64,000 nt of DNA from positions 1 through 64,000 of the forward strand of contig CALKNZ010000043.1 of NCBI GenBank assembly GCA_938091995.1. Reading direction: 5' to 3'. Both the position numbers and the translations under genes were made by a program. The notes beneath the pieces were generated by a model. The model worked only from the letters and a program-made list of their open reading frames with translations. It had not been told where the DNA came from and searched no databases. Below are positions 36,053 through 45,252 of the stretch, in pieces (the first letter of the stretch is position 1; each line of letters starts with the position of its first letter). The stretch comes from an uncultured Luminiphilus sp. GTDB taxonomy: Bacteria; Pseudomonadota; Gammaproteobacteria; Pseudomonadales; Halieaceae.

Positions 36053-38524
36053 TTACCAGCTCAGGCGCATACCTCCCTCTATGCCAATCGTCTCGGGCTC
36101 GCCATAAAACGACATCATCCACAGATTGGCCACGGGAAGATCACCTACGCGATACCGTTCGTCTGTGAGATTTTTACCGTATAGACGCACCCACCAGCGT
36201 CCGTCACGCGCTGTATAAGTGGCCGAAGCATTGACCAATGTTCTCTCGTCGGTGAGGCCGTTATCGGACCCCGGGACTGAGGTGTAGGCATAGACGGCCT
36301 CGTCCTCGTAGTTCACATTCAATGCCAAATCGAGATAACCCCCAGCGAGTGGCAAGTTATAAAGAAAATCGAGGTTCCAGGTAGTCTCGGGCGCCCGGGC
36401 GACGGGACTTCCTGTTAAATCGGCGTCGATCGTCCCATCAAAATTGGTATCTGCCTCAAAAGACTTAAACTCAGCATCCAGCATCCCAAGACTTCCCATG
36501 ACAGTGAAGTTGTCGGTTAATAGCCAGGCGGCCTCTAACTCTAAACCAGTGACTTCAATCTCAGCGGCGTTGAAGTAACGAGTCTCTTGAAACTCACTTT
36601 CATCGATTCCATCACCGTCACGGTCTGCCGTAATTCGGGCCAGCAGTTGCTGCTGAGAATCATCGTAGGTGACATAAAACCCCGTTAAATTCAGGCGCAG
36701 CCGGTTATCGAGGAACTCCGAACGCAGTCCCAGCTCAAAGGAGTCTGCAATCTCTGGATCCGTCGGGCGCGCCTGTCTAGGTTCAATGGGGTTGCCACTG
36801 GTGCCCGTCTGATCGTTATAACCACCACTCTTAAAGCCCCGAGCATAGGTGGCATAAGTGTAAAGGTCATCGGTGGCCTGGTAGCCCAAATTCAAACGCC
36901 AGGTAGGCTCGCTCCAGCTTTGTTCATCCTGCACCACCCCGACAGGGTATTTGGTGAAATCTGCCGCCGCAATGGGCTCTCCAAGAACCTGCCAGGTCAA
37001 TGACGGATCGAACCCTCCATTCAGTGCTTGGACGAACACTTGATTTCGCCCTGTCCACTTTTTCTTCTCATGGGTATAGCGTATGCCTGCGCCCAGAGTA
37101 AATTTTTCAGTTAGATCAAAAGTCCCATCCAAATACAACGCTTCTGCGGAGGCATCCTGACCGTTGGAGAGGATCTGTGGGTTGTTGTTAAAGTAAAAGG
37201 GATCGCCAAAAGCCAAGCCTGAAGGGATCGTCATATCCACAAAGCCCAGCACCTGTGCCACGGTGAATGCCGTTTCGTCTTGCTGGTAAAAGACCCCGCC
37301 CACCCAATTGAAGGCTCCGTCTAGATCCGACGCAATACGCAGCTCTAACTGAGTCGTTTCACGGACATCCTGTCGATTGGCATCAAACAATGACACCGGA
37401 CCAACCTCACCAGTGTAGGTGCTGGGAAGCTGAGAGTCAGTCTCTCTGTAACCGGCAAAAGCACTCACCTTGTAATCGCTATTGAGGTCCCAGTCGACGT
37501 TTAAATAATACCCATCGACGTCGATTTGATGGCCTGCCTCCATGTTCAAAAGAACGTCATTGCGGTTGGTTATCGCTGCATTATCGAGGGGGTCACCAGC
37601 ATCACGAGTAAAGCCCAGAGTATTCCAGAGATAGTCAGTGTCAGTTGGCGTATTGTTATAGGATGGCGGAGCATCACTATCGTCACGCACCATTTCGTAC
37701 GCGAGGTTAATGTCTAGCGCATCCGTGGGCTGCCAACGCAGCTTAAATCGGCCACTAAATACATCATCACCACCTACATCGGCACCATCCCCCTGCCCTG
37801 TGGCGCCGGCCAGTGGAAAACCTACGCCAAAATCTGTGACGGGGCCGTATACCGCACTGTTCGAGTACCAGCCGTCTGATTTCATGTAAACACCGGCCGC
37901 TCTTAACGCCATGTTTTCGCCCAAGGCAAGGTTAAGAATCCCTTGGCCCTCATAGCGACCGTACTGTGCCACCTGTCCTCGTACATCTAAGAAATTTTGA
38001 TCCAGTTCAGGGCGACTCGTTTTAACGTTAATAGCTCCCCCAGTTGTGTTTTTACCAAAAAGTGTACCTTGGGGGCCTCGAAGAATTTCAACGCTGGCGA
38101 TATCGAGCATCTCGATATTAGCCGTTTGAATATGTGGAATAACGAAGTCATCAACGATTACCCCCACTTGATTTTCGTAGTAGAGAATAATTCCGTTCTG
38201 ACCCACACCGCGAATCGCAAAGTTTGCAGAATTGAAACCGGGTTGCTTGCCCGCCACTACATTGGGCGCATATTTGGCAACGTCCAGCAAATCTCGAGGT
38301 ACAGCCCTTTGTATCTGCTCTGCGCTAACTTGAGTCACCGCAATTGGGGTTGACTGAATATCCGTCTCGGCTCGACGGGTGGCCGTCACCAAGACTTCTT
38401 CAAGCCTCGCCTCCTCTTGCCCAGAGGCTGGCACGGCAACGCTCAGTAACGCGGAAGCCACAGCCACAGCCAGTGGTGTGAGAGGCAAGGCGCTATCGCC
38501 GCAGGAGCTTGTCAATGTTTTCAT
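36053..38524 (-). CDS. TonB-dependent outer-membrane receptor (first copy)
   Basis: This 823-residue receptor should import a specific ligand across the outer membrane using TonB energy. A signal peptide ends near VAVPASGQ. A TonB-box-like segment (LEEVLVTATRR) precedes the plug domain with ILRGPQGTLFGKNTTGGAI. The remainder is a beta barrel ending in the aromatic terminus MRLSW. It belongs to the large group found in sphingomonads and marine gammaproteobacteria, whose ligands include aromatics, steroids and cofactors as well as siderophores. No iron-uptake genes are nearby; the neighbours are catabolic. It is transcribed divergently from the AhpD-quinoprotein-cupin operon. Confidence 0.93.
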   Translation of the reverse strand: MKTLTSSCGDSALPLTPLAVAVASALLSVAVPASGQEEARLEEVLVTATRRAETDIQSTPIAVTQVSAEQIQRAVPRDLLDVAKYAPNVVAGKQPGFNSANFAIRGVGQNGIILYYENQVGVIVDDFVIPHIQTANIEMLDIASVEILRGPQGTLFGKNTTGGAINVKTSRPELDQNFLDVRGQVAQYGRYEGQGILNLALGENMALRAAGVYMKSDGWYSNSAVYGPVTDFGVGFPLAGATGQGDGADVGGDDVFSGRFKLRWQPTDALDINLAYEMVRDDSDAPPSYNNTPTDTDYLWNTLGFTRDAGDPLDNAAITNRNDVLLNMEAGHQIDVDGYYLNVDWDLNSDYKVSAFAGYRETDSQLPSTYTGEVGPVSLFDANRQDVRETTQLELRIASDLDGAFNWVGGVFYQQDETAFTVAQVLGFVDMTIPSGLAFGDPFYFNNNPQILSNGQDASAEALYLDGTFDLTEKFTLGAGIRYTHEKKKWTGRNQVFVQALNGGFDPSLTWQVLGEPIAAADFTKYPVGVVQDEQSWSEPTWRLNLGYQATDDLYTYATYARGFKSGGYNDQTGTSGNPIEPRQARPTDPEIADSFELGLRSEFLDNRLRLNLTGFYVTYDDSQQQLLARITADRDGDGIDESEFQETRYFNAAEIEVTGLELEAAWLLTDNFTVMGSLGMLDAEFKSFEADTNFDGTIDADLTGSPVARAPETTWNLDFLYNLPLAGGYLDLALNVNYEDEAVYAYTSVPGSDNGLTDERTLVNASATYTARDGRWWVRLYGKNLTDERYRVGDLPVANLWMMSFYGEPETIGIEGGMRLSW

Positions 38525-38861
38525 ATCGCAGTGGCCTCTTTATCGTTTTTTTAACTGCCTTACATAGAGTATTCATGTTAGTTCAGAAAAAAACAAACTT
38601 CTCCGAGCGGTATACGCCACGAGAAACGAGTACCCCGCAACGCCAATTAACAATAACCAACCTTCGCCATATTCGAGTCCTAAGAATTGAGACCTTAGAA
38701 TTAGCAAAAAGCAGGCTTAATCTTTCAAGTAATTATTAACTGTGGCCTCGAGAGGTGTCATAGCAGCGGTTAAGACCCCGATTTTTCGCCCAGTTAAGGT
38801 TGATTAATAAGATCAAACTACTACCACCCGAGCCAACAAGTGAATCGATCAACAGCCGACA

Positions 38862-38871
38862 AGAATATTCT
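38862..38871. promoter_or_regulatory. Perfect 10-bp palindrome in the divergent region
   Basis: AGAATATTCT at 38862-38871 is a perfect palindrome, and it lies between CGATCAA (38846-38852) and TTGATCG (38875-38881), which are inverted copies of each other. It could be an operator but could also be chance in an AT-rich stretch. Confidence 0.25.
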
Positions 38872-38918
38872 GTATTGATCGCAGATAATTGGTAAGTTAG
38901 CGCATTGGCATCCTGTGA

Positions 38919-38934
38919 TGCCGCCACGGCGGCA
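38919..38934. promoter_or_regulatory. 16-bp dyad upstream of the AhpD-quinoprotein operon
   Basis: TGCCGCC and GGCGGCA face each other across two bases, about 113 bases before the AhpD-like ATG. The loop is too short for an RNA hairpin, so a dimeric DNA-binding regulator is more likely. Inference. Confidence 0.3.
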
Positions 38935-39046
38935 AAGTCGGGGGTTGAAGTGAGGTTGCGCAGCCAACGTTGTACTGACTGTCACCTAAGGCGAAGCTGC
39001 CGATCGATTGAATACGGATGAAAACACAGCGTCATTGAGGTCAACT

Positions 39047-39637
39047 ATGAGCAGAATAAGTTTCGTCCCCACCGACGAATGGCCCAAGACATTACGCGAC
39101 TTTGCTCAAGCCGACGCCGCCAGCAATATCGAATTGGGGATCACGCGGATGCTGGCCCATGCGCCAGGGGCGGCCATGGGCCCTCTTCAGTTTGGGGCCG
39201 CTCTGGGGACTAATAGAACCCTGCCAGAACGACTCATCGAACTGATGCGTTTGCGAATAGCGTTCCACAATCAATGCCGCAGCTGCATGGCCATTCGCTA
39301 CTCATCCGCCGAAGGCAGTTTCGACGAGACCACCGCTTGTGCTTTGGAGCGCCCCGAAATACCCAGCAACCTGTCGAAACCTGAACAGCTTGCAATTGAG
39401 CTAGGCGACCGATTTGCAACGGACCATCTCACCATCGATGGTGAATTTTTTGACCGGCTCAAAGTGTCTTTCAGCGAACCTGAAATTATGGAACTTCTTA
39501 TGCACTGCGCGCTTTATGTCGGTATGGGGCGGTTGGCTGCCGTAGTAGATATGACCGAAGACCTCCCCAATGGCTTTGCAAAACCCTTTGGTGAAAACGT
39601 TAAGCTATCTGCTGATAAACCCATCTCCGTTGCATGA
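39047..39637 (+). CDS. Carboxymuconolactone decarboxylase / AhpD-like protein
   Basis: This 196-residue protein of the AhpD/CMD fold has the redox pair Cys77-Arg-Ser-Cys80 (FHNQCRSCMAIRY), preceded by LPERLIELMRLRIA, typical for the family. Members are peroxidase-type or decarboxylase-type; with an intact CxxC a redox role is more likely. The ATG at 39047 has GAGG at 39037-39040 six bases upstream; an in-frame TTG at 39008 is not favoured. Its stop overlaps the quinoprotein start (ATGA), so the two are coupled. Confidence 0.88.
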   Translation: MSRISFVPTDEWPKTLRDFAQADAASNIELGITRMLAHAPGAAMGPLQFGAALGTNRTLPERLIELMRLRIAFHNQCRSCMAIRYSSAEGSFDETTACALERPEIPSNLSKPEQLAIELGDRFATDHLTIDGEFFDRLKVSFSEPEIMELLMHCALYVGMGRLAAVVDMTEDLPNGFAKPFGENVKLSADKPISVA

Positions 39638-41688
39638 GTTCACCTATGAACAACTGGCCCACTTTTTTCATCATCCTCGTCGCACTTACGAACTGCTGGT
39701 CAAATTATGCTGCGGGAGAAACTGCCGACTGGCCACTACCGGGTGGACAGGCTGGGGGCGGACATTTCAGCCCGGCAACGGGTATAACTCCAAAAAATGT
39801 GAATAAACTCGCGATAGCGTGGGCTCACCGGTCCGGAGATTATCAAGAAGGCGCCAACTTTCGTGATGGGTTGGAGTCTGGCCTCGCACTGCAATCTTCC
39901 TGGCAAGCGACGCCAATTCTGGTCGGTGACAATCTCGTTATTTGTACACCGTTCAATCGCATCATTGCCGTGAGTGCCGCAACGGGCGAGCAAAAATGGA
40001 GTTACACCCCCGACATTAATCTCGATGATTACGCAATGCCTCGCTGCAGGGGCGTCACCCAATGGCAGCATCCCGACAATAATAGCCCGACAGAAACCTG
40101 CAGCACCATCGTTATAGCGCCACTCATGAATGCCAAGGTAGTCGGCCTTGATGCTCGCACAGGGGAGCGCTGCAACTTTGGCACTGTGACTGAGATTAAT
40201 TTGCGCGAAGGTTTACGACCCCATACTCCGGGTGACTACACGTTAAATACCCCTCCCGCAATTTTGGGCAACTTAATGATCACCGGCGCGTCGGTCGCAG
40301 ATAATATTTCAACCGACGTCCCCAGCGGGGTCGTTCGAGCCTATAGCTTATTAACCGGCGAGCTCAGTTGGGACTGGGATCCGGTAGCCCCCAGAGCGGG
40401 GTCCGCAGATCAAAATACGGGCGAAGCTGACGGTAATCTGGATACAAAAAGCCAACTTCCTGATACTACCTTGACAGCGGTCGCACAGAATCAAGGTGGG
40501 CCATACCAACCGGGAACCAGCAATGTCTGGTCCTACATCTCGGTGGACGAAGCGCTTAATCGCGTCTATGTACCCACGGGCAATACATCACCCGATTACT
40601 ACGGAGGTCACAGAAATGGCTCTGATTTTTATTCGAGCTCGGTTGTCGCCCTAGAAGGTCATACCGGTAAAGTGATCTGGCATTACCAGACGGTTCGCCA
40701 CGATATCTGGGATTTCGACGTACCATCCCAACCCACTCTATTTGATGTCGCAACTGAAACTGGTGTGGTTCACGGCTTAGCCCAAACAACGAAACAGGGT
40801 TATGTATTTCTGCTGGATCGAGTCACCGGCGAGCCCTTATTTCCTGTCATAGATCAGCCGACACCCCAGGGTACCGTGCCCGGAGACTACACGGCCGCCA
40901 CGCAACCAGTTCCCACCAAGCCGCGGTCATTACTGGACCTCCCCGGGGATCAAGACGAGGTATGGGGGCTCACTTTCTGGGACCGCAAGGCCTGCGCCAA
41001 GGTATTGGAAAACATACGCTATGAAGGTCCTTTCACGCCAACCTCTTTGGAGGGCTCCTTGCACATGCCCAGCGCTTTTGGCGGGCAAAATTGGGGAGGG
41101 CCGGCATTGGATCCCCAGCGAAATATTCTCGTGGTGAACACCCAGCATGTGGGTACGATCGTGCAATTACTGCCGCGGGAAGCATGCGCTCCCGGTGCCG
41201 GCCCTGAGCCCATCGCTCATGGCCCGTTTCTACAGGAACCTTCGGAAGGAACACCTTATTGCGACCGTCGCTGGCTGGGCTTTGTCTCGCCGCTAGGTGC
41301 CCCCTGCTCACCACCACCCTGGGGAACCCTTGCCGGCATCAACCTGACCACCGGTGAAGTGCAATGGCAGGTCCCGCTGGGCACCTCTCGAGACATGGCA
41401 CCCTTCCCGTTTTGGTATATCAAAGGCGCCCCCAATATAGGAGGGCCCGTGACGACCGCTTCTGGACTCACCTTCATTGCCGCTACAACCGATCGGTATG
41501 TGCGGGCTTTTGCCACCGAAACGGGCGATGAGCTGTGGAAGGGACGTTTACCCACAACCGCCCATGGATTACCTATCACCTATCAATTAGCAGATGGCGA
41601 ACAGTATGTTGTGGTTGCCGCAGGGGGACATGCCGCTTTGGGAACCCCTCCGGGTGACCATTTAATCGCTTTCAAGCTCAAGCCTTAA
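39634..41688 (+). CDS. PQQ-dependent quinoprotein dehydrogenase, periplasmic
   Basis: This 684-residue beta-propeller dehydrogenase carries a signal sequence (FFIILVALTNCWSNYAAG). It opens with ADWPLPGGQAGGGHFSPATG, and repeats such as VVALEGHTGKVIWHYQTVRHD are of the PQQ alcohol/glucose dehydrogenase propeller. No CxxCH haem site and no N-terminal membrane helices are seen, unlike membrane glucose dehydrogenase. It likely oxidises an alcohol or polyol in the periplasm, passing electrons to a separate cytochrome. No PQQ synthesis genes are in the window. It follows the AhpD-like gene and precedes the cupin. Confidence 0.9.
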   Translation: MSSPMNNWPTFFIILVALTNCWSNYAAGETADWPLPGGQAGGGHFSPATGITPKNVNKLAIAWAHRSGDYQEGANFRDGLESGLALQSSWQATPILVGDNLVICTPFNRIIAVSAATGEQKWSYTPDINLDDYAMPRCRGVTQWQHPDNNSPTETCSTIVIAPLMNAKVVGLDARTGERCNFGTVTEINLREGLRPHTPGDYTLNTPPAILGNLMITGASVADNISTDVPSGVVRAYSLLTGELSWDWDPVAPRAGSADQNTGEADGNLDTKSQLPDTTLTAVAQNQGGPYQPGTSNVWSYISVDEALNRVYVPTGNTSPDYYGGHRNGSDFYSSSVVALEGHTGKVIWHYQTVRHDIWDFDVPSQPTLFDVATETGVVHGLAQTTKQGYVFLLDRVTGEPLFPVIDQPTPQGTVPGDYTAATQPVPTKPRSLLDLPGDQDEVWGLTFWDRKACAKVLENIRYEGPFTPTSLEGSLHMPSAFGGQNWGGPALDPQRNILVVNTQHVGTIVQLLPREACAPGAGPEPIAHGPFLQEPSEGTPYCDRRWLGFVSPLGAPCSPPPWGTLAGINLTTGEVQWQVPLGTSRDMAPFPFWYIKGAPNIGGPVTTASGLTFIAATTDRYVRAFATETGDELWKGRLPTTAHGLPITYQLADGEQYVVVAAGGHAALGTPPGDHLIAFKLKP

Positions 41689-41700
41689 AAGGAAAAGAAC

Positions 41701-42132
41701 GTGACCCGAAAAGGAATCAGCACCACTGAACACGGCGACATTCTAGCAGACACCACAACGATGGAGTGGCTTGATGTGGGGGGAGGAACTCACTTTCAAG
41801 TATTGCGGCTGTGTGAACAAACGGGCCAGTGGGCCTTGTATGTACACATGGCCCCCGGGGCTCGCTTTCAAGCACACCGTCATGAAGGCACAGGTCAATT
41901 TTTTGTCACCAAAGGAGAACTTATCTACGATGCCGGCCGTGCCAGACCGGGCACCTACGGATTCGAACCGATTTTTGCTACCCACGTCGACGCGCACTGT
42001 GTTGAAGAAACCGAAATGCTGTTTTTAGGCGAAGGTGCCGTGACCTATTTTAAAGAAGACGGCAGCATTGACTACGTTTTCAATGCTCGCTCACTAGCAG
42101 ACGCGTTAACCCAGCAGGTGAAACAAACATAG
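41701..42132 (+). CDS. Cupin protein of the 2,4'-dihydroxyacetophenone dioxygenase / diketone-cleaving type
   Basis: This is a 143-residue single-domain cupin with a GTG start. Candidate metal ligands are His59 and His61 (AHRHEG), with a further His95/His99 pair (THVDAH), fitting the three-His iron site of enzymes that cleave C-C bonds next to carbonyl groups (2,4'-dihydroxyacetophenone dioxygenase and the diketone-cleaving enzyme Dke1). The segments WLDVGGGTHFQVLRLCEQTG and PGTYGFEPIFATH resemble that family. It is 12 bases after the quinoprotein. A role in cleaving a ketone made by the quinoprotein is inference. Confidence 0.75.
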   Translation: MTRKGISTTEHGDILADTTTMEWLDVGGGTHFQVLRLCEQTGQWALYVHMAPGARFQAHRHEGTGQFFVTKGELIYDAGRARPGTYGFEPIFATHVDAHCVEETEMLFLGEGAVTYFKEDGSIDYVFNARSLADALTQQVKQT

Positions 42133-42152
42133 CGCAGGAGCAACTGCCCCAG

Positions 42153-43325
42153 TCAATTCTGTATGAAGTCCGCTAACGCCTTAAGCAGCTGAGCCCCCTG
42201 CGCGCCGTTGACCCAGCGGTGATCGCATCCCAGGGTAATATCGAGGCATTCCTTGGGTTCAAGGGTTTGCGTCTCTGCATTCCATACAGCCTGTATTTGA
42301 AGCATACCAACAGATAGCACCATGACTTGCGGCGGCGTCACCATGGCCGTGAAGGCAGTCACTTCGTACATACCCAAATTACTGATAGTAATCGCTGCAG
42401 GCTGCTGATCGACGGCCGTTAGGCGACCTTGGCGGGCCCTATCCACTATCTCAGCAACTCGCTGCCCCAGCTGTGCAATCGACTCATTAGGCGCATCATC
42501 AATTACAGGAGCCGATACAGCCCCATCCGTGCGGGAAACGGCCAAGGCAACATTGAACCCCGGCACCGGACGAACGGCATCACCTTGAAGCTGAATGTTT
42601 AATTCAGGATGGCGAGCCAATGCAGCGCGCAAACCCTGAATCAACATCAGCGTAATCACGCTGCTTAAATTAGGGTTGTCACGTTTCACTGCGGCTATCG
42701 CACTGGCCACATCAAGACGCCGCTGAATATGAAAAAGTGGCACTGAATTCTGAGCATCAACCAGAGTTTTAGCGATGCGATTTTGAGTTGCTGACAGTGT
42801 CTGAGCACTGTTCCCTGAATCAGTTTTAGTACTCGCGATAGCTCGATCAATATCTTCTTTCAAAATACGTCCATCATGACCCGTACCGGTAACGTCTGCG
42901 GTGGAAAGCCCGGCCTTTTCAAGCTTGCGGCTGAGAGCAGGACTGATTTTTGCGGTTGGGGATGCGTTACCCTGAGCGGTTGCGAGGTCGCTCGAAGCAC
43001 TCGTCTCTGGCTCTGCAGTCAGTATTTCAGCCGTGGTTTGCGCGGCGATAAAAGCCTCAAGCTCGGCGGGTTCAAAGTTTGCCAGGGCAAGCACCCCAAT
43101 AAGGGTTCCCACCGGTAATTCTTCCCCCTCTGGCACAAGAATCTTTGCCAAAGACCCAGAGACTCGCGCCTCAAAGCTATTGACGATTTTATCAGTTTCA
43201 ATATCGACGAGCTCTGCTCCAGCGGCAATCTGCTCGCCTTCCTCGTAACGCCAGGCGACAATTCTGCCATGGGTCATCTCGATGCCCCATTTCGGAATGG
43301 TCACCGCTTCAAATTGTTTACTCAC
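42153..43325 (-). CDS. 2-oxo acid (or acetoin) dehydrogenase E2, dihydrolipoyl acyltransferase
   Basis: This 390-residue E2 has one lipoyl domain (lipoyl Lys46 in DIETDKIVNS), one peripheral-subunit-binding domain (KISPALSRKLEKAGLSTADV) and a catalytic domain. The C-terminal active-site motif reads DHRWVNGAQGA: His369 is kept, but the Asp of HRxxDG is Asn373. The ATG lies inside the end of the cytochrome-quinoprotein gene (8-base overlap). E1 alpha and beta are upstream in the same run; no E3 gene is seen. Acetoin-type complexes are the best guess among the 2-oxo acid family, but a branched-chain or pyruvate substrate cannot be excluded. Confidence 0.9.
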   Translation of the reverse strand: MSKQFEAVTIPKWGIEMTHGRIVAWRYEEGEQIAAGAELVDIETDKIVNSFEARVSGSLAKILVPEGEELPVGTLIGVLALANFEPAELEAFIAAQTTAEILTAEPETSASSDLATAQGNASPTAKISPALSRKLEKAGLSTADVTGTGHDGRILKEDIDRAIASTKTDSGNSAQTLSATQNRIAKTLVDAQNSVPLFHIQRRLDVASAIAAVKRDNPNLSSVITLMLIQGLRAALARHPELNIQLQGDAVRPVPGFNVALAVSRTDGAVSAPVIDDAPNESIAQLGQRVAEIVDRARQGRLTAVDQQPAAITISNLGMYEVTAFTAMVTPPQVMVLSVGMLQIQAVWNAETQTLEPKECLDITLGCDHRWVNGAQGAQLLKALADFIQN

Positions 43326-45216
43326 TCACTAACCCCTCGGTGACTTCGGCGGGCGACAGGCCAAAAACTAATAAAACGTTCCCGGGCATACGACTGCCAA
43401 ACTGATATCCTGAATTCACCAATAAGTGTCCATTGGCGACAACCGGACCGTCAGATTCGATAGACCCACCGCGACCCAGTTCTCCCGATACGGTTTCAAA
43501 CTCCGCCAAGGAATTGTATTTCCAGCGAACCTCACCAGATGCGGCATCATAGACACGCAACAGACCATCAAAACCTCCCGCAAATATAAGGTCATTGGAG
43601 CTTGTCGCAGCGGCGGATAGACCCGGATCGCAAGCTGGTTTCTTATTTTCTGGACACTCGTCCAGTGCCGGTGTGTACCAAAGAACCGACCCCGTTAAGG
43701 GGTCCAGAGCATGTAGTCCCGGAAACCCCGGGTCGTTAGGAAGACCTGGAAAATAGGTATCTGCGATGGGAACAAACAAAGTATCCGCGTTGGCGGTCAT
43801 GCCCCAGTGCACACCCCCAGCGTAACCCCCTCGACCGAGTTTTTTATGCCAAGTAATTTTCCCTGCCGCATTGGGGTCGAGAGCATAGACATCACCGCTT
43901 TTTTGTCCCACCAGCAGCAAATCTCCCGTCGGGCCTTGCCAGAGAATGGTCGCAGCGCCAATATCCAAATCAGGACCATTCTCCTCGGGGCAATTGCCTC
44001 CGCCACCAATGAAGCAGGCCATATTCCAAGCATCCCCAGCCATGAGTTGCTGTGACCAAACAATATCTCCGTCGCTTAGGCGCATAGCAACGACAGCATC
44101 ACTCGTCTTCACCGCTGGAGACGTATAACCCTCTCCCGTACCGACATAGAGCAGCCCACGCTGTGCATCAATGGTGGGTGAATTCCAAACGGGCGCACCC
44201 GCAGGTGCCATTCGCTTCGCGCCCGCCGGATTGATTTCACCTGTCTCATGGGGTGTTGTCTGGATCACAAAACTGTTCCACAAGAGGGTGCCATCATCGG
44301 CGTCTAGGGCGGCAACGCTACCGCGGAAGGTGCAGCAGGGGTAGCCAGGGTCAGCCGCAGTTGCCCATTCAGATGATGAGATGGGCACATAGAGTCGCCC
44401 CTCATAATATTTGACCGATCCTGTGATCGTGGCGTCAGTATGGGTCGACACAGACTTGTTCCAGACAGGTAATCCAGTTCGTGCGGAAACCGCATGGACT
44501 CGCGCTTTGAAATCACCAAAAAAAAGCACGGTATCCGATGGGTGGCCCATATCAGCCACCGTTAGGCCATTGCGAACTTCCGCGCCCGCTTCGTACTGCC
44601 AATGGGCGCAGCCGCTATTTAGATCCAACGCATAAACAGTGCCCTGCTGCGAGCCTACAAATACCGTATTGCCATGAACTAGGGGTTGGGAGCGTGCCCG
44701 TGTAGCGCCAGGATAAGCAAAGGCCCATTTTAGTGCTAACTGGTCTAAGGTATTTGGGCTAATGCCCGCTGCTTCAGTGTCTTGAAAGCGCTGGTTTTTA
44801 ATACCCCCACCCCAACCATTCCACTGCGGGTTCTTATTTGCGAGAACTGGCGTAATCTCATTACCGCATGCCTTAACCTCATGGGCGACCGAATCGACAG
44901 TCTCGCTAAGATACTGAGCAATTTGAACACGCTCTTGTGGAGACAAATGCGCCGCTTGCTGACGCATGACCCCTTCTGAAAGTGCGGTGACAATACTCGC
45001 GGTAGACATCATGTTGAAACTAATAGCATGAGGTGCCTTAGGAACTGAACCGTTGTGGCAGTGCAGGCAATTGTTTTGGAACAGGGTGGCACCCGATGTC
45101 ACCTCTTGGTGTGACTCGTTAGTCGCTGACTCAGTCTCAATTATCGCGACAGCCAAACTCGCGGAAGCAAAACTGCACAGAGCAGTGCCCACCAACCACG
45201 CCATCAGTGTTTTCAT
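43318..45216 (-). CDS. Cytochrome c-containing quinoprotein, polyvinyl-alcohol-dehydrogenase-like
   Basis: This 632-residue periplasmic protein has a signal peptide (MKTLMAWLVGTALCSFASAS), a small haem c domain (Cys50-x2-Cys53-His54 in CLHCHNG), then a PQQ-type beta propeller. The adjacent Cys pair in DPGYPCCTFRGSV matches the vicinal disulfide of polyvinyl alcohol dehydrogenase (cytochrome). It probably oxidises secondary alcohol groups and passes electrons to its own haem. The ATG at 45216 has GGGA close upstream; an in-frame upstream start would break the signal peptide. Oddly, it sits between the E1 beta and E2 genes of a cytoplasmic complex and overlaps the E2 start. Confidence 0.9.
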   Translation of the reverse strand: MKTLMAWLVGTALCSFASASLAVAIIETESATNESHQEVTSGATLFQNNCLHCHNGSVPKAPHAISFNMMSTASIVTALSEGVMRQQAAHLSPQERVQIAQYLSETVDSVAHEVKACGNEITPVLANKNPQWNGWGGGIKNQRFQDTEAAGISPNTLDQLALKWAFAYPGATRARSQPLVHGNTVFVGSQQGTVYALDLNSGCAHWQYEAGAEVRNGLTVADMGHPSDTVLFFGDFKARVHAVSARTGLPVWNKSVSTHTDATITGSVKYYEGRLYVPISSSEWATAADPGYPCCTFRGSVAALDADDGTLLWNSFVIQTTPHETGEINPAGAKRMAPAGAPVWNSPTIDAQRGLLYVGTGEGYTSPAVKTSDAVVAMRLSDGDIVWSQQLMAGDAWNMACFIGGGGNCPEENGPDLDIGAATILWQGPTGDLLLVGQKSGDVYALDPNAAGKITWHKKLGRGGYAGGVHWGMTANADTLFVPIADTYFPGLPNDPGFPGLHALDPLTGSVLWYTPALDECPENKKPACDPGLSAAATSSNDLIFAGGFDGLLRVYDAASGEVRWKYNSLAEFETVSGELGRGGSIESDGPVVANGHLLVNSGYQFGSRMPGNVLLVFGLSPAEVTEGLVSE

Positions 45217-45252
45217 TCCCGGGACCCCTTTATCAAAACCCAATTTTTATTG

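Larger units (their letters stand above)
38525..39046. other. Divergent intergenic region between the receptor and the AhpD-quinoprotein operon
   Basis: This 522-base region has no convincing gene; a 63-codon frame on the - strand (GTG at 38927) has no ribosome site or recognisable product. It must hold promoters for both directions. Two dyads stand out and are listed separately. Confidence 0.45.

Noticed and set aside
38736-38927. 63-codon frame on the - strand in the receptor/AhpD intergenic region
   Set aside because: It starts with GTG without a ribosome site and shows no domain or homology cue; the region is better explained as regulatory.
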